Shown in pieces: positions 47,091 to 56,148 of a DNA stretch of 63,969 nucleotides (positions within the stretch are counted from its first letter, which is position 1; each line of letters opens with the position of its first letter). The position numbers and the translations under genes were made by a program. The notes under the pieces were generated by a model that saw only the letters and a list, made by a program, of their open reading frames with translations, was not told the DNA's origin and made no database searches. Origin of the DNA: Thermoanaerobacterales bacterium 50_218 (GTDB lineage Bacteria; Bacillota; DSM-12270; Thermacetogeniales; Thermacetogeniaceae); contig LGFL01000005.1 in NCBI GenBank assembly GCA_001508855.1, forward strand, positions 1 to 63,969, written 5' to 3'.

Positions 47091-48314
47091 ATGAAAAAAA
47101 CCTGGTTTTACCTGTTTCTTCTGGTTTTAATTGCTGTTTCTGGAAGCGGCTGCTGGAGCAAACTGGAGATCGAGGAGATGGCTTTTGTTTCCGTTATCGG
47201 AGTTGATCAGGATGGGTCTGGGAAGCTCTTGGTTTCTTACCAGGTGGTGATACCCAGAACTGTGACCAAGGGAGGGGGAAGCTCAGGACCTCCAGTGCAA
47301 GTGATCAGTGTTAAGGCCCGCGACATCTCCGAAGCGATGTCCCGCTTTTCAGAAATCAGCCCGCGTCGTGTCCGATTCAAGCAGTTGAGCGCGATCATTT
47401 TTGGAGAAGACCTGGCGCGCCAAGGGCTTGGCCCTTACCTCGACTTCTTTACCAGGCACTGGGAGTTTAGGCGTTCCCTCTGGGTTCTCGTCGCTAAGGG
47501 GAGTGCTTGTGACCTTCTTGTCGAGGGTTTGCCTTATATGGAGCAGCTTCCAGGAACAGGTATCAGTTTTATTATGGAAAGGAAGCCAACAGAGACAGCC
47601 ACCAGGATCCCGGTTATGTTGGGTGAATTTCTCTCAATGCTAACTGCCGAGGGAAGGGAGCCACTGGTTTCTACCATTGAGCTTTCACCAGCTCGGGAGG
47701 CTTGTGCTACTGGTGGTTTCGGTGACCAGAGGGGAGCAGTTGCTGAAGGAAGGGCTGCCGAGGAAAAACGAGAGCTTGCCTTTAGAGGTGCTGCTGTTTT
47801 CAAAGACGATCATCTCGTCGGTTTTCTCGGCCCTCGTGAAGCCAGGGGAGCACTCTGGCTACAGGGGAAAGTTGAAGGGGGGATTCTCGATGTTCCCAAG
47901 GGTTTGCAAAAACCCTGGGCATCTCTCGAAGTTGACAGGGCGAAGTCAAAAATAACGCCAGAAGTTGAAAACGGAAAAATCAGTTTTTTGGTGGAGATCG
48001 AAGAAGAAGGCTGTATCTTGAGCATTCTTGAAGAAGAGCTTCCGGTTAGCGAAACTGGTGTTTTGCGGATGCTGGAAGAGGAAAAAGAGAAAGCGATCAA
48101 GCAGGAAGTTCTCGCTGCCTGGGAAAAAGCAGAAGAGATGCACTCTGATTTTCTCGGTCTTGGCGAATGTCTCTACCGAAAAAAACCAGAAATCTGGAAA
48201 AAGGTAAAGGGTGATTGGAATGACTACTGGCTCAACAAGATCAGTGTAAAAGTGAAGGTGAATTGCAAGCTCCGGCGCACAGGTGCTGTCGCCGATCCGG
48301 TCAAGGTTCGGTAA
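47091..48314 (+). CDS. Ger(x)C family germination lipoprotein
   Basis: 407 residues, ATG. Lipoprotein signal with cysteine in V-S-G-S-G-C-W near residue 21, followed by the GerAC domain (V-I-G-V-D-Q-D-G, R-R-V-R-F-K-Q-L near 92, F-R-G-A-A-V-F-K near 228, C-terminal F-L-G-L-G-E). GerAC would be anchored outside the spore inner membrane and complete the receptor with GerAA and GerAB. Last gene; no terminator visible before the convergent Hsp20 gene. Confidence 0.94.
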   Translation: MKKTWFYLFLLVLIAVSGSGCWSKLEIEEMAFVSVIGVDQDGSGKLLVSYQVVIPRTVTKGGGSSGPPVQVISVKARDISEAMSRFSEISPRRVRFKQLSAIIFGEDLARQGLGPYLDFFTRHWEFRRSLWVLVAKGSACDLLVEGLPYMEQLPGTGISFIMERKPTETATRIPVMLGEFLSMLTAEGREPLVSTIELSPAREACATGGFGDQRGAVAEGRAAEEKRELAFRGAAVFKDDHLVGFLGPREARGALWLQGKVEGGILDVPKGLQKPWASLEVDRAKSKITPEVENGKISFLVEIEEEGCILSILEEELPVSETGVLRMLEEEKEKAIKQEVLAAWEKAEEMHSDFLGLGECLYRKKPEIWKKVKGDWNDYWLNKISVKVKVNCKLRRTGAVADPVKVR

Positions 48315-48331
48315 AGGGTTAAAACTTTTTA

Positions 48332-48736
48332 TTACTGAGGCCGGTTTTTGGGAATTTTGACTTCTAAGAGGCCGTTCTGATAGCGTGCTTCGGCTTTTTC
48401 CGGAGTAGTTCCTGGTGGGAGGGGAATTTCCCGATAAAAGTTGCCTGTGTTTCTCTCACGGTAGCGGAGAGACATCTGGCTTTCTGGATGATTTGTTTGC
48501 CCTTTGATGATCAGGATGTTGCCGACACTTTCAACATTGATTTCGTTCACCTTGGCACCCGGAAGCTCGACAATGATCAGAATGTGCTGGTGGTCTTCAA
48601 AAACATCGATCCTCGGTTGCCAAATGAGTGTTGGTTGCTGGAAAAACGGAGAGAGGTGACGGTATTCCGGAGATCCTGAAGGGTTTTTCTGGATTTCCGG
48701 GTTTTGTTTTTGAGGCTGGTTTTCCTGGTACTGCAT
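48332..48736 (-). CDS. Hsp20/alpha-crystallin small heat-shock protein (copy A)
   Basis: 134 residues from the ATG at 48736, 9 bases after AAGGAGG. Gln/Pro-rich N-terminus, then an alpha-crystallin domain (I-D-V-F-E-D, V-E-L-P-G-A, G-N-I-L-I-I-K-G, N-G-L-L-E-V-K-I-P-K). ATP-independent holdase. Downstream of a second Hsp20 on the same strand. Confidence 0.93.
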   Translation of the reverse strand: MQYQENQPQKQNPEIQKNPSGSPEYRHLSPFFQQPTLIWQPRIDVFEDHQHILIIVELPGAKVNEINVESVGNILIIKGQTNHPESQMSLRYRERNTGNFYREIPLPPGTTPEKAEARYQNGLLEVKIPKNRPQ

Positions 48737-48788
48737 TTTCGATACCTCCTTGAGTAGATGTGAGGGCAATCCCTGACCATGCTCCTGG

Positions 48789-49319
48789 TTACTGGCTGGA
48801 AACCTGAATCCGGCGCCTTGCCGCCAGGTCGGCTTTTGGTAGCCGCACTTCCAGAATTCCGTTGTTGTAGGATGCTGAGCAGTGTTCTGCCCGAACATGT
48901 GTGGGCAGAGAAATGGTGCGGTAGATGCTGGTGGCACCCATTCCCGGCATTCCTATTGTGCTTGCACTGATGGTAATGGAGTCATCGGTAACTGTTAGGT
49001 TTAGGTTGTTGGGGTTGATGTTTGGCAGTTCTGCTGCCACAACAACATCACTGTTGGTTTCGTAAAGGTCGACACGGGGCTGCGTGAGACCTGGTGAAGG
49101 CATGAAGAAAACGCTTTGGGGACTGATCATGCTCTGCCAACCGGCTGCAGGACTGATGTTTCCCCAGAATGCGGGGTTTGCCACTGCCTGCCAGGCACCT
49201 CCCTGCCCGGATGGTGCGAAAGAGTAAGAAAAAGCAGTAGGGCTGGATTGGAACATTCCGGGAATACCGGCTGCAGGTGAAGCTGCCGTTCCTGCTGGGT
49301 TAAAAGACTGGACGTACAT
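48789..49319 (-). CDS. Hsp20/alpha-crystallin small heat-shock protein (copy B)
   Basis: 176 residues, ATG preceded by GAGGAGG. Long Ala/Gly/Ser/Pro-rich N-terminal arm (~residues 1-75), then an alpha-crystallin domain (V-D-L-Y-E-T, A-E-L-P-N-I, Y-N-N-G-I-L-E-V-R-L-P-K). The arm recalls spore-associated Hsp20 proteins, and the neighbouring ger operon fits that, but this is inference. Confidence 0.92.
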   Translation of the reverse strand: MYVQSFNPAGTAASPAAGIPGMFQSSPTAFSYSFAPSGQGGAWQAVANPAFWGNISPAAGWQSMISPQSVFFMPSPGLTQPRVDLYETNSDVVVAAELPNINPNNLNLTVTDDSITISASTIGMPGMGATSIYRTISLPTHVRAEHCSASYNNGILEVRLPKADLAARRRIQVSSQ

Positions 49320-49390
49320 GAAGGATCTTCAACCTCCTCTTTTGGTTCTTGCTTACCTGGGATTTAGGTCGGGATCGGCCCTCACGCTTT

Positions 49391-49419
49391 TATTATCTGT
49401 CAGGATTTCGCAATTATGC
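49391..49419 (-). promoter_or_regulatory. Possible sigma-G-like promoter for the Hsp20 pair
   Basis: On the minus strand, GCATA (49419-49415) and ATAATA (49396-49391) are 18 bases apart, close to the forespore sigma-G pattern. Weak evidence without expression data. Confidence 0.3.
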
Positions 49420-49438
49420 ATAAAAAATGGGCTGGTTG

Positions 49439-49467
49439 TTGACCAAATGACACATTCTTGTTATGAT
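49439..49467 (+). promoter_or_regulatory. Sigma-A promoter of the his operon
   Basis: TTGACC (49439-49444) and TATGAT (49462-49467), spacer 17 bases, 52 bases before the hisZ start. Confidence 0.7.
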
Positions 49468-49519
49468 GAGCACAGTGTAAGAAATTTTCAACTTACAGGG
49501 TTGTTGAGGTAGGGAAGTT

Positions 49520-50695
49520 ATGGAAGATTGGGGAACTGTTTTGATGCCTGGCGGAGTGCGTGACCTCTTACCGGGAGAGGCGCGTCAGAAGCGGGAACTG
49601 GAAAACAGTCTTTTGAAGCTCTTTCGAAGCTGGGGTTATCAAGAAGTGGTAACTCCTACTTTTGAGTTTTACGAAGTCCTCGCTCCTGCCCTTGAAGAGA
49701 TGCTTCATGAGCAACTTTACCGCTTTATTGATGAAGAGGGAAGGGTAATCGTTCTCAGACCTGATATGACGACTCCGATAGCTCGTCTGGTGAGTACAAG
49801 GCTGCGAACTGAGGATTTCCCGTTGCGTTTTTGCTATGTGGCCAATGTCTTTCGGAGGGAGAACCACGCCGGGAAGCAGCGGGAGTTTTACCAGGCAGGT
49901 GTTGAACTGATTGGTGCTGCCGGTGCCGAGGCCGATGCCGAGATCCTTGGGCTGATGGGGGAGGCCTTCAGACTGGCTGGAATTAAGGATTTCCAGATCA
50001 CCATCGGCCAGGTCGAGGTTTTAAAGGGACTTCTTGAAGGTTGCGGCTTTGGCAACGAAGAGCAAGAGAAGGCAAAAACAATCTTAAATAAGAAGGATTT
50101 CGTGGCCTGGGAGAAGCTGATTTCCGATCACCGTTTTTCTGGGGAGCAAAGAGAAGTTTTGGAGAACCTTCCACACCTCCAAGGAGGTATTGAAATCCTT
50201 GATCAGGTAGAAGGTTTTCTCCAGAGTGAGGATGCCCTTGCTGGCCTTTCCAGGCTCCGCTTCGTCTGGGAGATCCTCACTGATTACGGTTTGGAGGATC
50301 ACGTTAGTTTCGACTTAGGTTTCCTCCGGGGTCTCGGTTACTATACAGGAATCATTTTTGAGGGTTACGCTCCTGGTGTGGGTTACCCTCTTTGTGGTGG
50401 GGGTAGGTACGACCGGCTGCTGGAAAAGTTCGGGTTTTCTTGCCCGGCGACAGGTTTTGCCATCAACATTGAACGTTTTTTGCTGGCAATGAAGGAGGAG
50501 AAGATTCAGGTAACTCCTGCGATGAGAGTTGCCGATTACTTTATTGTAGGGGAAAACTTTGGTGAAGTCGCCAAAAAGGCGAGGCAGTTGCGTGAACAGG
50601 GTTTCGTTGTGGAGATCGAAGTTTCGGGGCGTTCCCCCGAAGAAGCTGTTGCTTATGCAGCGAAGAAGGGGGTTCCCCACATTCTGGTAATGTAA
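49520..50695 (+). CDS. hisZ: ATP phosphoribosyltransferase regulatory subunit HisZ
   Basis: 391 residues, ATG. HisRS-like catalytic fold (P-G-G-V-R-D-L-L-P, L-R-P-D-M-T-T-P-I-A-R near residue 80, G-L-G-Y-Y-T-G near 270, G-G-G-R-Y-D-R-L near 293) with no anticodon-binding domain sufficient for a synthetase. HisZ pairs with the short HisG encoded next. First gene of the operon. Confidence 0.95.
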   Translation: MEDWGTVLMPGGVRDLLPGEARQKRELENSLLKLFRSWGYQEVVTPTFEFYEVLAPALEEMLHEQLYRFIDEEGRVIVLRPDMTTPIARLVSTRLRTEDFPLRFCYVANVFRRENHAGKQREFYQAGVELIGAAGAEADAEILGLMGEAFRLAGIKDFQITIGQVEVLKGLLEGCGFGNEEQEKAKTILNKKDFVAWEKLISDHRFSGEQREVLENLPHLQGGIEILDQVEGFLQSEDALAGLSRLRFVWEILTDYGLEDHVSFDLGFLRGLGYYTGIIFEGYAPGVGYPLCGGGRYDRLLEKFGFSCPATGFAINIERFLLAMKEEKIQVTPAMRVADYFIVGENFGEVAKKARQLREQGFVVEIEVSGRSPEEAVAYAAKKGVPHILVM

Positions 50696-50743
50696 CCCAA
50701 CCATTTACATCAGTGTTTGGAGAGAATGGAAAGAGGTAGAGCT

Positions 50744-51421
50744 ATGGAAAAGGATTTCGTCACCATTGCCCTTCCTAAAGGACGCCTTCTCAAGGAATCC
50801 CTGAAGCTCTTGGAGAAGGCGGGAATTTGGAAGGTTTCTTTTGACGAAAATGGAAGAAAGCTGATTTACGCTGATGAACAAGCAAAGTTGCGCTGTTTGA
50901 TCTGCAGAACTGCTGATGTTCCCACTTTCGTCGAGCATGGGGCTGCAGATTTAGGGATCGCTGGAAAAGATGTTATTCTAGAGCAGGGGAAAGACATCTG
51001 TGAACTGCTCGATCTCGGTTTCGGGAAGTGCAGGTTTGTTGTGGCTGCCCCAGTATCCAAGGTTGAGCAGGGGGATTTTGAAAAAGGACTGGCTGGCTAC
51101 CTTGCCCAGTATGGCCAACTTCGGGTAGCTACCAAATTTCCGAGGGTGGCTCAATCTTATTTGCGTAAGGAGGGCTTACCTGGAGAGGTGATCAAGCTTT
51201 CCGGAAACATCGAACTTGCTCCACTTGTCGGTCTCGCTGATGTAATTGTTGACCTCGTTTCTACTGGCCGGACCCTGAAGGAGAACAATCTCGTTCCTGT
51301 TGCTGAGGTTGCTCAGGCGACAGCGAGATTGATCGCCAATCGGGTATCTTATCGTCTCAAGCATCGGCGGTTGATTGCTCTTGTGAATTCTATTCAAGAA
51401 TGTCTGCGAAAGGAGAACTGA
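50744..51421 (+). CDS. hisG: ATP phosphoribosyltransferase catalytic subunit (short form)
   Basis: 225 residues from the ATG at 50744. I-A-L-P-K-G-R-L start, G-A-A-D-L-G-I-A-G-K-D near residue 67, and D-L-V-S-T-G-R-T-L near residue 170. The C-terminal histidine-binding domain of long HisG is absent, consistent with dependence on HisZ. First step of histidine synthesis. Shares one base with hisD. Confidence 0.96.
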   Translation: MEKDFVTIALPKGRLLKESLKLLEKAGIWKVSFDENGRKLIYADEQAKLRCLICRTADVPTFVEHGAADLGIAGKDVILEQGKDICELLDLGFGKCRFVVAAPVSKVEQGDFEKGLAGYLAQYGQLRVATKFPRVAQSYLRKEGLPGEVIKLSGNIELAPLVGLADVIVDLVSTGRTLKENNLVPVAEVAQATARLIANRVSYRLKHRRLIALVNSIQECLRKEN

Positions 51422-52734
51422 TGGCGATGATCAAGTCCGTGAAAACCAGGGAAGAACTCTTTACCAGATTGCAAAAACGGGAGCAGTTAGGTGAAGAGTT
51501 CGAGGATACTGTGCGGGAGATCTTGCAAGATGTGAGAGATAACGGGGATCAGGCTCTTCTTGCCTGGACGGAGAAATTCGATCAGGTGAAACTAACTCCT
51601 GCACAACTCCGTGTGCAAGATGAAGAAATAGAAGCAGCTTATGCAGCCTACAAGGAGGTTTCTCCAGAACTCATTGATGCCCTTCGCCTTGCCAGAGACC
51701 GCATCTTTGCTTTCCATTCAAACCAGAAGCCACAGGATTGGTTCATGAGGGGTTTTTATGGAGAAGTTTTGGGCCAGATTTACCAACCGATCAGGCGTGT
51801 CGGGATCTATGTTCCTGGAGGGACTGCAGCCTACCCGTCTTCGGTTTTGATGAACGCGGTTCCTGCCAAGGTTGCCGGTGTTTCCGAAATCGTCATGGTT
51901 ACCCCTCCAGGAAAAGATGGCAGGGTCAATCCGCTCGTTCTAGTTGCTGCTGCCGAGGCTGGGGTGACGGAGATCTATAAGGTCGGTGGTGTCCAGGCAA
52001 TCGCCGCCCTTGCCTACGGCACGGAAACGATTCCCAGAGTGGAAAAAATCGTCGGTCCGGGCAACATTTACGTCACTGTTGCTAAAAAACTTGTCTTCGG
52101 AGTGGTCGACATTGACATGCTGGCGGGACCGAGTGAGATCGTGGTTGTTGCTGACGATTCGGCGGAAGCTGAACTCGTGGCCGCTGATCTCCTTTCTCAG
52201 GCAGAACACGATCCAAGGGCAGCAGTTGTTTTGCTAACTCCATCCCTACAACTTGCCAGCCAAGTTCAGAGCAGTCTTGAGAAGCAGTTGCGAGAATTGC
52301 CTCGCCAGAGGATCGCTGCCAAGTCCCTCGAAGATTTTGGCTCTCTCTTGGTCACCAGAGATCTGGAAGAAGCAGTTGAAGTTGCCAATGAACTGGCTCC
52401 GGAGCATCTGGAGCTGCTCGTTAGAGAGCCTTTCGCCCTGCTGAGCAGGATCAGAAATGCTGGTGCTGTTTTTCTTGGTAAGTATGCTCCCGAACCGTTC
52501 GGTGATTACCTGGCAGGGCCGAACCACGTTTTACCTACAGGGGGGACTGCCCGCTTTTATTCGGTTCTCGGTGTGGAGGATTTTCTGAAGAGGACGAGCA
52601 TCATCTACGGTACCAGAGAGGCGCTTAAAGCTCTTGGTCCTGATATCGTCAGGCTGGCAGATGCCGAGGGGCTGGACGCCCACGCCAGGTCAGTTTCTCT
52701 TCGCTTGCAGCGCCTCAAGGATTCTGGTGACTAA
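51421..52734 (+). CDS. hisD: Histidinol dehydrogenase
   Basis: 437 residues from the ATG at 51421, 5 bases after AAAGGAG. Y-V-P-G-G-T-A-A-Y-P-S near residue 140, G-P-G-N-I-Y-V near 215, Q-A-E-H-D-P near 262 and G-P-N-H-V-L-P-T-G-G-T-A near 370. Zinc- and NAD-dependent last step of histidine synthesis. Confidence 0.97.
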   Translation: MAMIKSVKTREELFTRLQKREQLGEEFEDTVREILQDVRDNGDQALLAWTEKFDQVKLTPAQLRVQDEEIEAAYAAYKEVSPELIDALRLARDRIFAFHSNQKPQDWFMRGFYGEVLGQIYQPIRRVGIYVPGGTAAYPSSVLMNAVPAKVAGVSEIVMVTPPGKDGRVNPLVLVAAAEAGVTEIYKVGGVQAIAALAYGTETIPRVEKIVGPGNIYVTVAKKLVFGVVDIDMLAGPSEIVVVADDSAEAELVAADLLSQAEHDPRAAVVLLTPSLQLASQVQSSLEKQLRELPRQRIAAKSLEDFGSLLVTRDLEEAVEVANELAPEHLELLVREPFALLSRIRNAGAVFLGKYAPEPFGDYLAGPNHVLPTGGTARFYSVLGVEDFLKRTSIIYGTREALKALGPDIVRLADAEGLDAHARSVSLRLQRLKDSGD

Positions 52735-52757
52735 GAGTAGGGGGAGGAAAGTGGCTC

Positions 52758-53342
52758 GTGAGGACTGCTGTTGTGGAGAGGGTCACTGGGGAAACGAAGG
52801 TCAAGGTAGAGATTAACCTGGACGGGAAAGGCAATTTTGGAGGTAAAACCGGCATCGGGTTCTTCGACCATATGCTCCACCTTTGGGCACGCCATTCTCT
52901 TTTCGACCTTTTTCTTGAGGCTCAAGGAGACCTTGATGTCGATGCCCACCATACTGTTGAAGATGTTGGGATCACCCTCGGACAGGCTTTCCAGAAGGCC
53001 CTTGGGAACAAGGAGTGTTTGCGGAGATACGGCTCCATTTGCTTGCCGATGGATGAGGCCCTTGTCCTGGTAGCTGTTGACCTCAGTGGGAGGCCTTTTT
53101 TCGCTTACGATGTCGAGATTGGCCCCTGGATCGTGGGAAGCTTTCCTGTGGAACTCGTCCCCGAATTTTTCAGGGCTTTTGCCAATAATGCCGGGATCAC
53201 TCTGCACATGCGCCTGCTTTCTGGAGAGAACGCCCACCACATTATCGAGGCCCTTTTTAAGGCTTTTGGCCGTGCTCTTCAGGAGGCTGTTTCTGTGAAT
53301 CCCCGCGAATCAGGTGTTCCTTCAACAAAGGGGAGTCTTTAA
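52758..53342 (+). CDS. hisB: Imidazoleglycerol-phosphate dehydratase
   Basis: 194 residues, GTG. Monofunctional HisB with the metal-binding repeats F-F-D-H-M-L, D-A-H-H-T-V-E-D and E-N-A-H-H-I-I-E-A. Placed directly after hisD; the aminotransferase gene hisC, often between them, is absent. Confidence 0.97.
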   Translation: MRTAVVERVTGETKVKVEINLDGKGNFGGKTGIGFFDHMLHLWARHSLFDLFLEAQGDLDVDAHHTVEDVGITLGQAFQKALGNKECLRRYGSICLPMDEALVLVAVDLSGRPFFAYDVEIGPWIVGSFPVELVPEFFRAFANNAGITLHMRLLSGENAHHIIEALFKAFGRALQEAVSVNPRESGVPSTKGSL

Positions 53343-53370
53343 GTCCTTCGGAGAGAAAGAGGAGTGGAAG

Positions 53371-53982
53371 ATGATCGCCATTATTGACTACGGAATGGGG
53401 AACCTGCGGAGCGTCCAGAAAGGTTTGGAGAAATCTGGTTTTCAGGCGGAGATCACCAGTGAGCCTGAGGAGGTAAAAAAGGCCAGAGGAATCGTTTTGC
53501 CTGGTGTCGGGGCTTTTGCCGAGGCGATGGCCAACTTGAGGAAAAAAGGGCTTGACCGGGTGATTAGGGAAGAAGTGGCAAAGGGAAAGCCGTTCCTGGG
53601 AATCTGTCTCGGGCTCCAGTTGCTCTTTGATTACAGTGAGGAAGGAGAAGGTTCTGAGGGGCTCGGTATTTTTCCCGGACGCGTCCGGAGGCTTCCCGAA
53701 AATGTTAAGGTCCCTCACATGGGATGGAATCAGGTAAAAATCAAAAAAGCAACCCCCCTTTTTTCCGGGATCGCTGACAACTCTTACTTCTATTTTGTCC
53801 ATTCCTACTACGTTGACCCCGAAGATGAGGGGATTATCGCGGGAACCACAGAATACGGGATCGAGTTCGTGAGCATGGTGGCCCAGGACCGGATTTTTGG
53901 GGTTCAGTTCCATCCCGAAAAAAGCAGTTCGCTGGGGTTGCAGATTCTTGCCAACTTTGGAAGGTTGGTGGCAGGATGCTGA
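53371..53982 (+). CDS. hisH: Imidazole glycerol phosphate synthase subunit HisH
   Basis: 203 residues from the ATG at 53371. Class I glutaminase with nucleophile G-I-C-L-G-L-Q near residue 82, and Q-F-H-P-E-K-S near 182. Delivers ammonia to HisF. Overlaps hisA by 7 bases. Confidence 0.97.
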   Translation: MIAIIDYGMGNLRSVQKGLEKSGFQAEITSEPEEVKKARGIVLPGVGAFAEAMANLRKKGLDRVIREEVAKGKPFLGICLGLQLLFDYSEEGEGSEGLGIFPGRVRRLPENVKVPHMGWNQVKIKKATPLFSGIADNSYFYFVHSYYVDPEDEGIIAGTTEYGIEFVSMVAQDRIFGVQFHPEKSSSLGLQILANFGRLVAGC

Positions 53983-54704
53983 TCATTCCGGCGATCGACC
54001 TGAGGGACGGAAAGTGCGTCCGCCTCACCCAGGGGAGAGAGGATGCGGAGACTGTTTACTCTGCTGATCCCGTTGTCGTTGCCGAAGGCTGGGTTGCCCG
54101 GGGTGCTCGCTGGTTGCATGTGGTCGACCTCGACGGAGCGTTTACAGGAAAACCATGTCAACTGGAACTGGTAAAGAAGATCGTCGAGGCAGTTTCCGTT
54201 CCCGTGCAATTAGGAGGGGGACTCCGGCGCCTTGAGGATATCGAAGCTGCACTCAACTGTGGTGTAGAGAGGGTTGTTTTGGGAACAGTTGCTGTATCCA
54301 ATCCCGGGCTTGTTAGGGAGGCCTGTTACCTCTTCGGCGGAGAGCGTATCGTTGTTGGCCTCGATGTCCGCGGTGGGTTTGTGGCAGTCAAAGGATGGAA
54401 AGAAGAGACCGCCAAAAGCGCACTCGAGATCGCTGCTGAGATCCGAGAAATGGGTGTGGAGCGTGTGGTGTTTACAGACACCAGTAGAGATGGGACACTG
54501 GCTGGGCCCAATCTTGCGGCGATCGAGGAGTTTGCCCGGAAGTCTGGGTTGCGGGTGATCGCCTCTGGTGGGGTGAGCAGCCTTGATGATTTGCTCCAAC
54601 TGAAAGCACTGGAGCCACTTGGTGTTGAAGGTGTGATTCTCGGAAAGGCTCTTTACGAAGGAAAAGTCGAGCTCGAGGAGGCCCTGAGTGCGGTTTCCGG
54701 TTAG
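53976..54704 (+). CDS. hisA: ProFAR isomerase
   Basis: 242 residues. TIM barrel with [19 protein letters not shown] near residue 79, D-T-S-R-D-G-T-L near 169 and A-S-G-G-V near 196. Amadori rearrangement of ProFAR. Confidence 0.97.
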   Translation: MLIIPAIDLRDGKCVRLTQGREDAETVYSADPVVVAEGWVARGARWLHVVDLDGAFTGKPCQLELVKKIVEAVSVPVQLGGGLRRLEDIEAALNCGVERVVLGTVAVSNPGLVREACYLFGGERIVVGLDVRGGFVAVKGWKEETAKSALEIAAEIREMGVERVVFTDTSRDGTLAGPNLAAIEEFARKSGLRVIASGGVSSLDDLLQLKALEPLGVEGVILGKALYEGKVELEEALSAVSG

Positions 54705-54733
54705 CTTTTTTGTGGCTTGGAGGAGGTTTAAAG

Positions 54734-55492
54734 GTGCTTGCCAAAAGGATTATCCCTTGCCTTGATGTTGATGCTGGGCGTGTTGTCAAAGGAGTGAAGT
54801 TCGTTAATCTGCGGGATGCGGGAGATCCCGTTGAGCTTGCTGCTGCCTACGATCAGGCGGGTGCGGATGAACTGGTGTTTCTGGATATCACGGCATCTCA
54901 CGAAGGGCGCAAGACGATGGTTGATGTGGTTCGCAGGACCGCGGAACGTGTTTTTATTCCGTTTACTGTTGGTGGGGGAATCAGAACCCTTGAAGACATC
55001 AGGGAAATGCTTCAGGCTGGTGCTGACAAGGTGGCGATCAATACTGCTGCAGTTCAAAACCCAGGGCTGATTGAAGCAGGCGCCCGCAGGTTTGGCAGCC
55101 AGTGCATCGTTGTCGCCATTGATGCCCACCAGGTTGGGGAAGGGGATTGGGAAGTGCTCACCCATGGTGGTCGCCGAAGGACAGGATTGGACGCTCTTGC
55201 CTGGGCCGAGGAAGTGGAAAAGCGGGGGGCAGGAGAGATTCTCCTCACAAGCCTCGACAGAGATGGGACCAAGGAGGGTTATGACCTTGAACTGACCCGA
55301 GCAGTCAGCGAAAGGGTAAACATTCCGGTGATTGCTTCTGGGGGTGCCGGAAACCTGGAACATCTCTGGGAAGGGTTGACCCTGGGGAAGGCAGATGCTG
55401 TTCTGGCAGCCTCAATTTTTCACTACCGGGAGTGTTCGATCCGGGAGGCCAAAGAATTCCTGGCATCAAAGGGGGTACCTGTGCGCTTATGA
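54734..55492 (+). CDS. hisF: Imidazole glycerol phosphate synthase subunit HisF
   Basis: 252 residues from the GTG at 54734, with GGAGG upstream. [14 protein letters not shown] start, V-G-G-G-I-R near residue 80, D-R-D-G-T near 176 and A-S-G-G-A-G near 201. Overlaps hisIE by 4 bases. Confidence 0.97.
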   Translation: MLAKRIIPCLDVDAGRVVKGVKFVNLRDAGDPVELAAAYDQAGADELVFLDITASHEGRKTMVDVVRRTAERVFIPFTVGGGIRTLEDIREMLQAGADKVAINTAAVQNPGLIEAGARRFGSQCIVVAIDAHQVGEGDWEVLTHGGRRRTGLDALAWAEEVEKRGAGEILLTSLDRDGTKEGYDLELTRAVSERVNIPVIASGGAGNLEHLWEGLTLGKADAVLAASIFHYRECSIREAKEFLASKGVPVRL

Positions 55493-56148
55493 AAGTAGAG
55501 CCAATTATTGAAGACCAGGAGAAGATCGGAGAGATCATTGAGTCCCTAAAATTCAACAAGGATGGTCTAGTTCCTGCAGTGGTTCAGGATGCCGAGAGCA
55601 GGGATGTGTTGATGGTGGCTTACATGAACAAGGAATCTCTCAAGCGTTCTCTCCAGACTGGAAAGACCTGGTTTTACAGCAGGAGCAGGAATTGCCTCTG
55701 GTTGAAGGGGGAAACCAGTGGCAACTATCAGTACATCAGGGAAGTGTGGGTGGATTGTGACAATGACACTCTCCTCCTTCTTGTCGACCAGCAAGGTGTG
55801 GCCTGTCACACAGGCGCAAGATCGTGCTTTTACAGGTGCCTGGGGAAGGCTAAGAACTCGTCTGACCTCTCCCGGGTCATTGATGAGCTTTATGAGGTGA
55901 TCAAAGAGCGCAAAAGGGTGATGCCCGAAGGTTCTTATACTGCCAAGCTTTTCCGGAAAGGGATTGACAAAATCGCCCAGAAAGTTGGAGAGGAAGCTGT
56001 CGAAGTGGTGATTGCTGGGAAAAACCGCGACCAGAAGGAATTGATCGAGGAAACCGCGGACTTGATTTACCATTTGCTGGTTTTGCTCGCCGAGTGTGGT
56101 GTCCAGCCAAATGAGGTCAGAGCGAAGCTGGCTGAGCGACGGCGGTAG
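55489..56148 (+). CDS. hisI: Bifunctional phosphoribosyl-AMP cyclohydrolase / phosphoribosyl-ATP pyrophosphatase
   Basis: 219 residues (HisIE). N-terminal cyclohydrolase with W-F-Y-S-R-S-R, V-D-C-D-N-D-T and C-H-T-G-A-R-S-C-F, then a C-terminal pyrophosphohydrolase helix bundle ([21 protein letters not shown]). Steps two and three of the pathway. Last his gene; the helicase begins at the next base. Confidence 0.96.
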   Translation: MKVEPIIEDQEKIGEIIESLKFNKDGLVPAVVQDAESRDVLMVAYMNKESLKRSLQTGKTWFYSRSRNCLWLKGETSGNYQYIREVWVDCDNDTLLLLVDQQGVACHTGARSCFYRCLGKAKNSSDLSRVIDELYEVIKERKRVMPEGSYTAKLFRKGIDKIAQKVGEEAVEVVIAGKNRDQKELIEETADLIYHLLVLLAECGVQPNEVRAKLAERRR

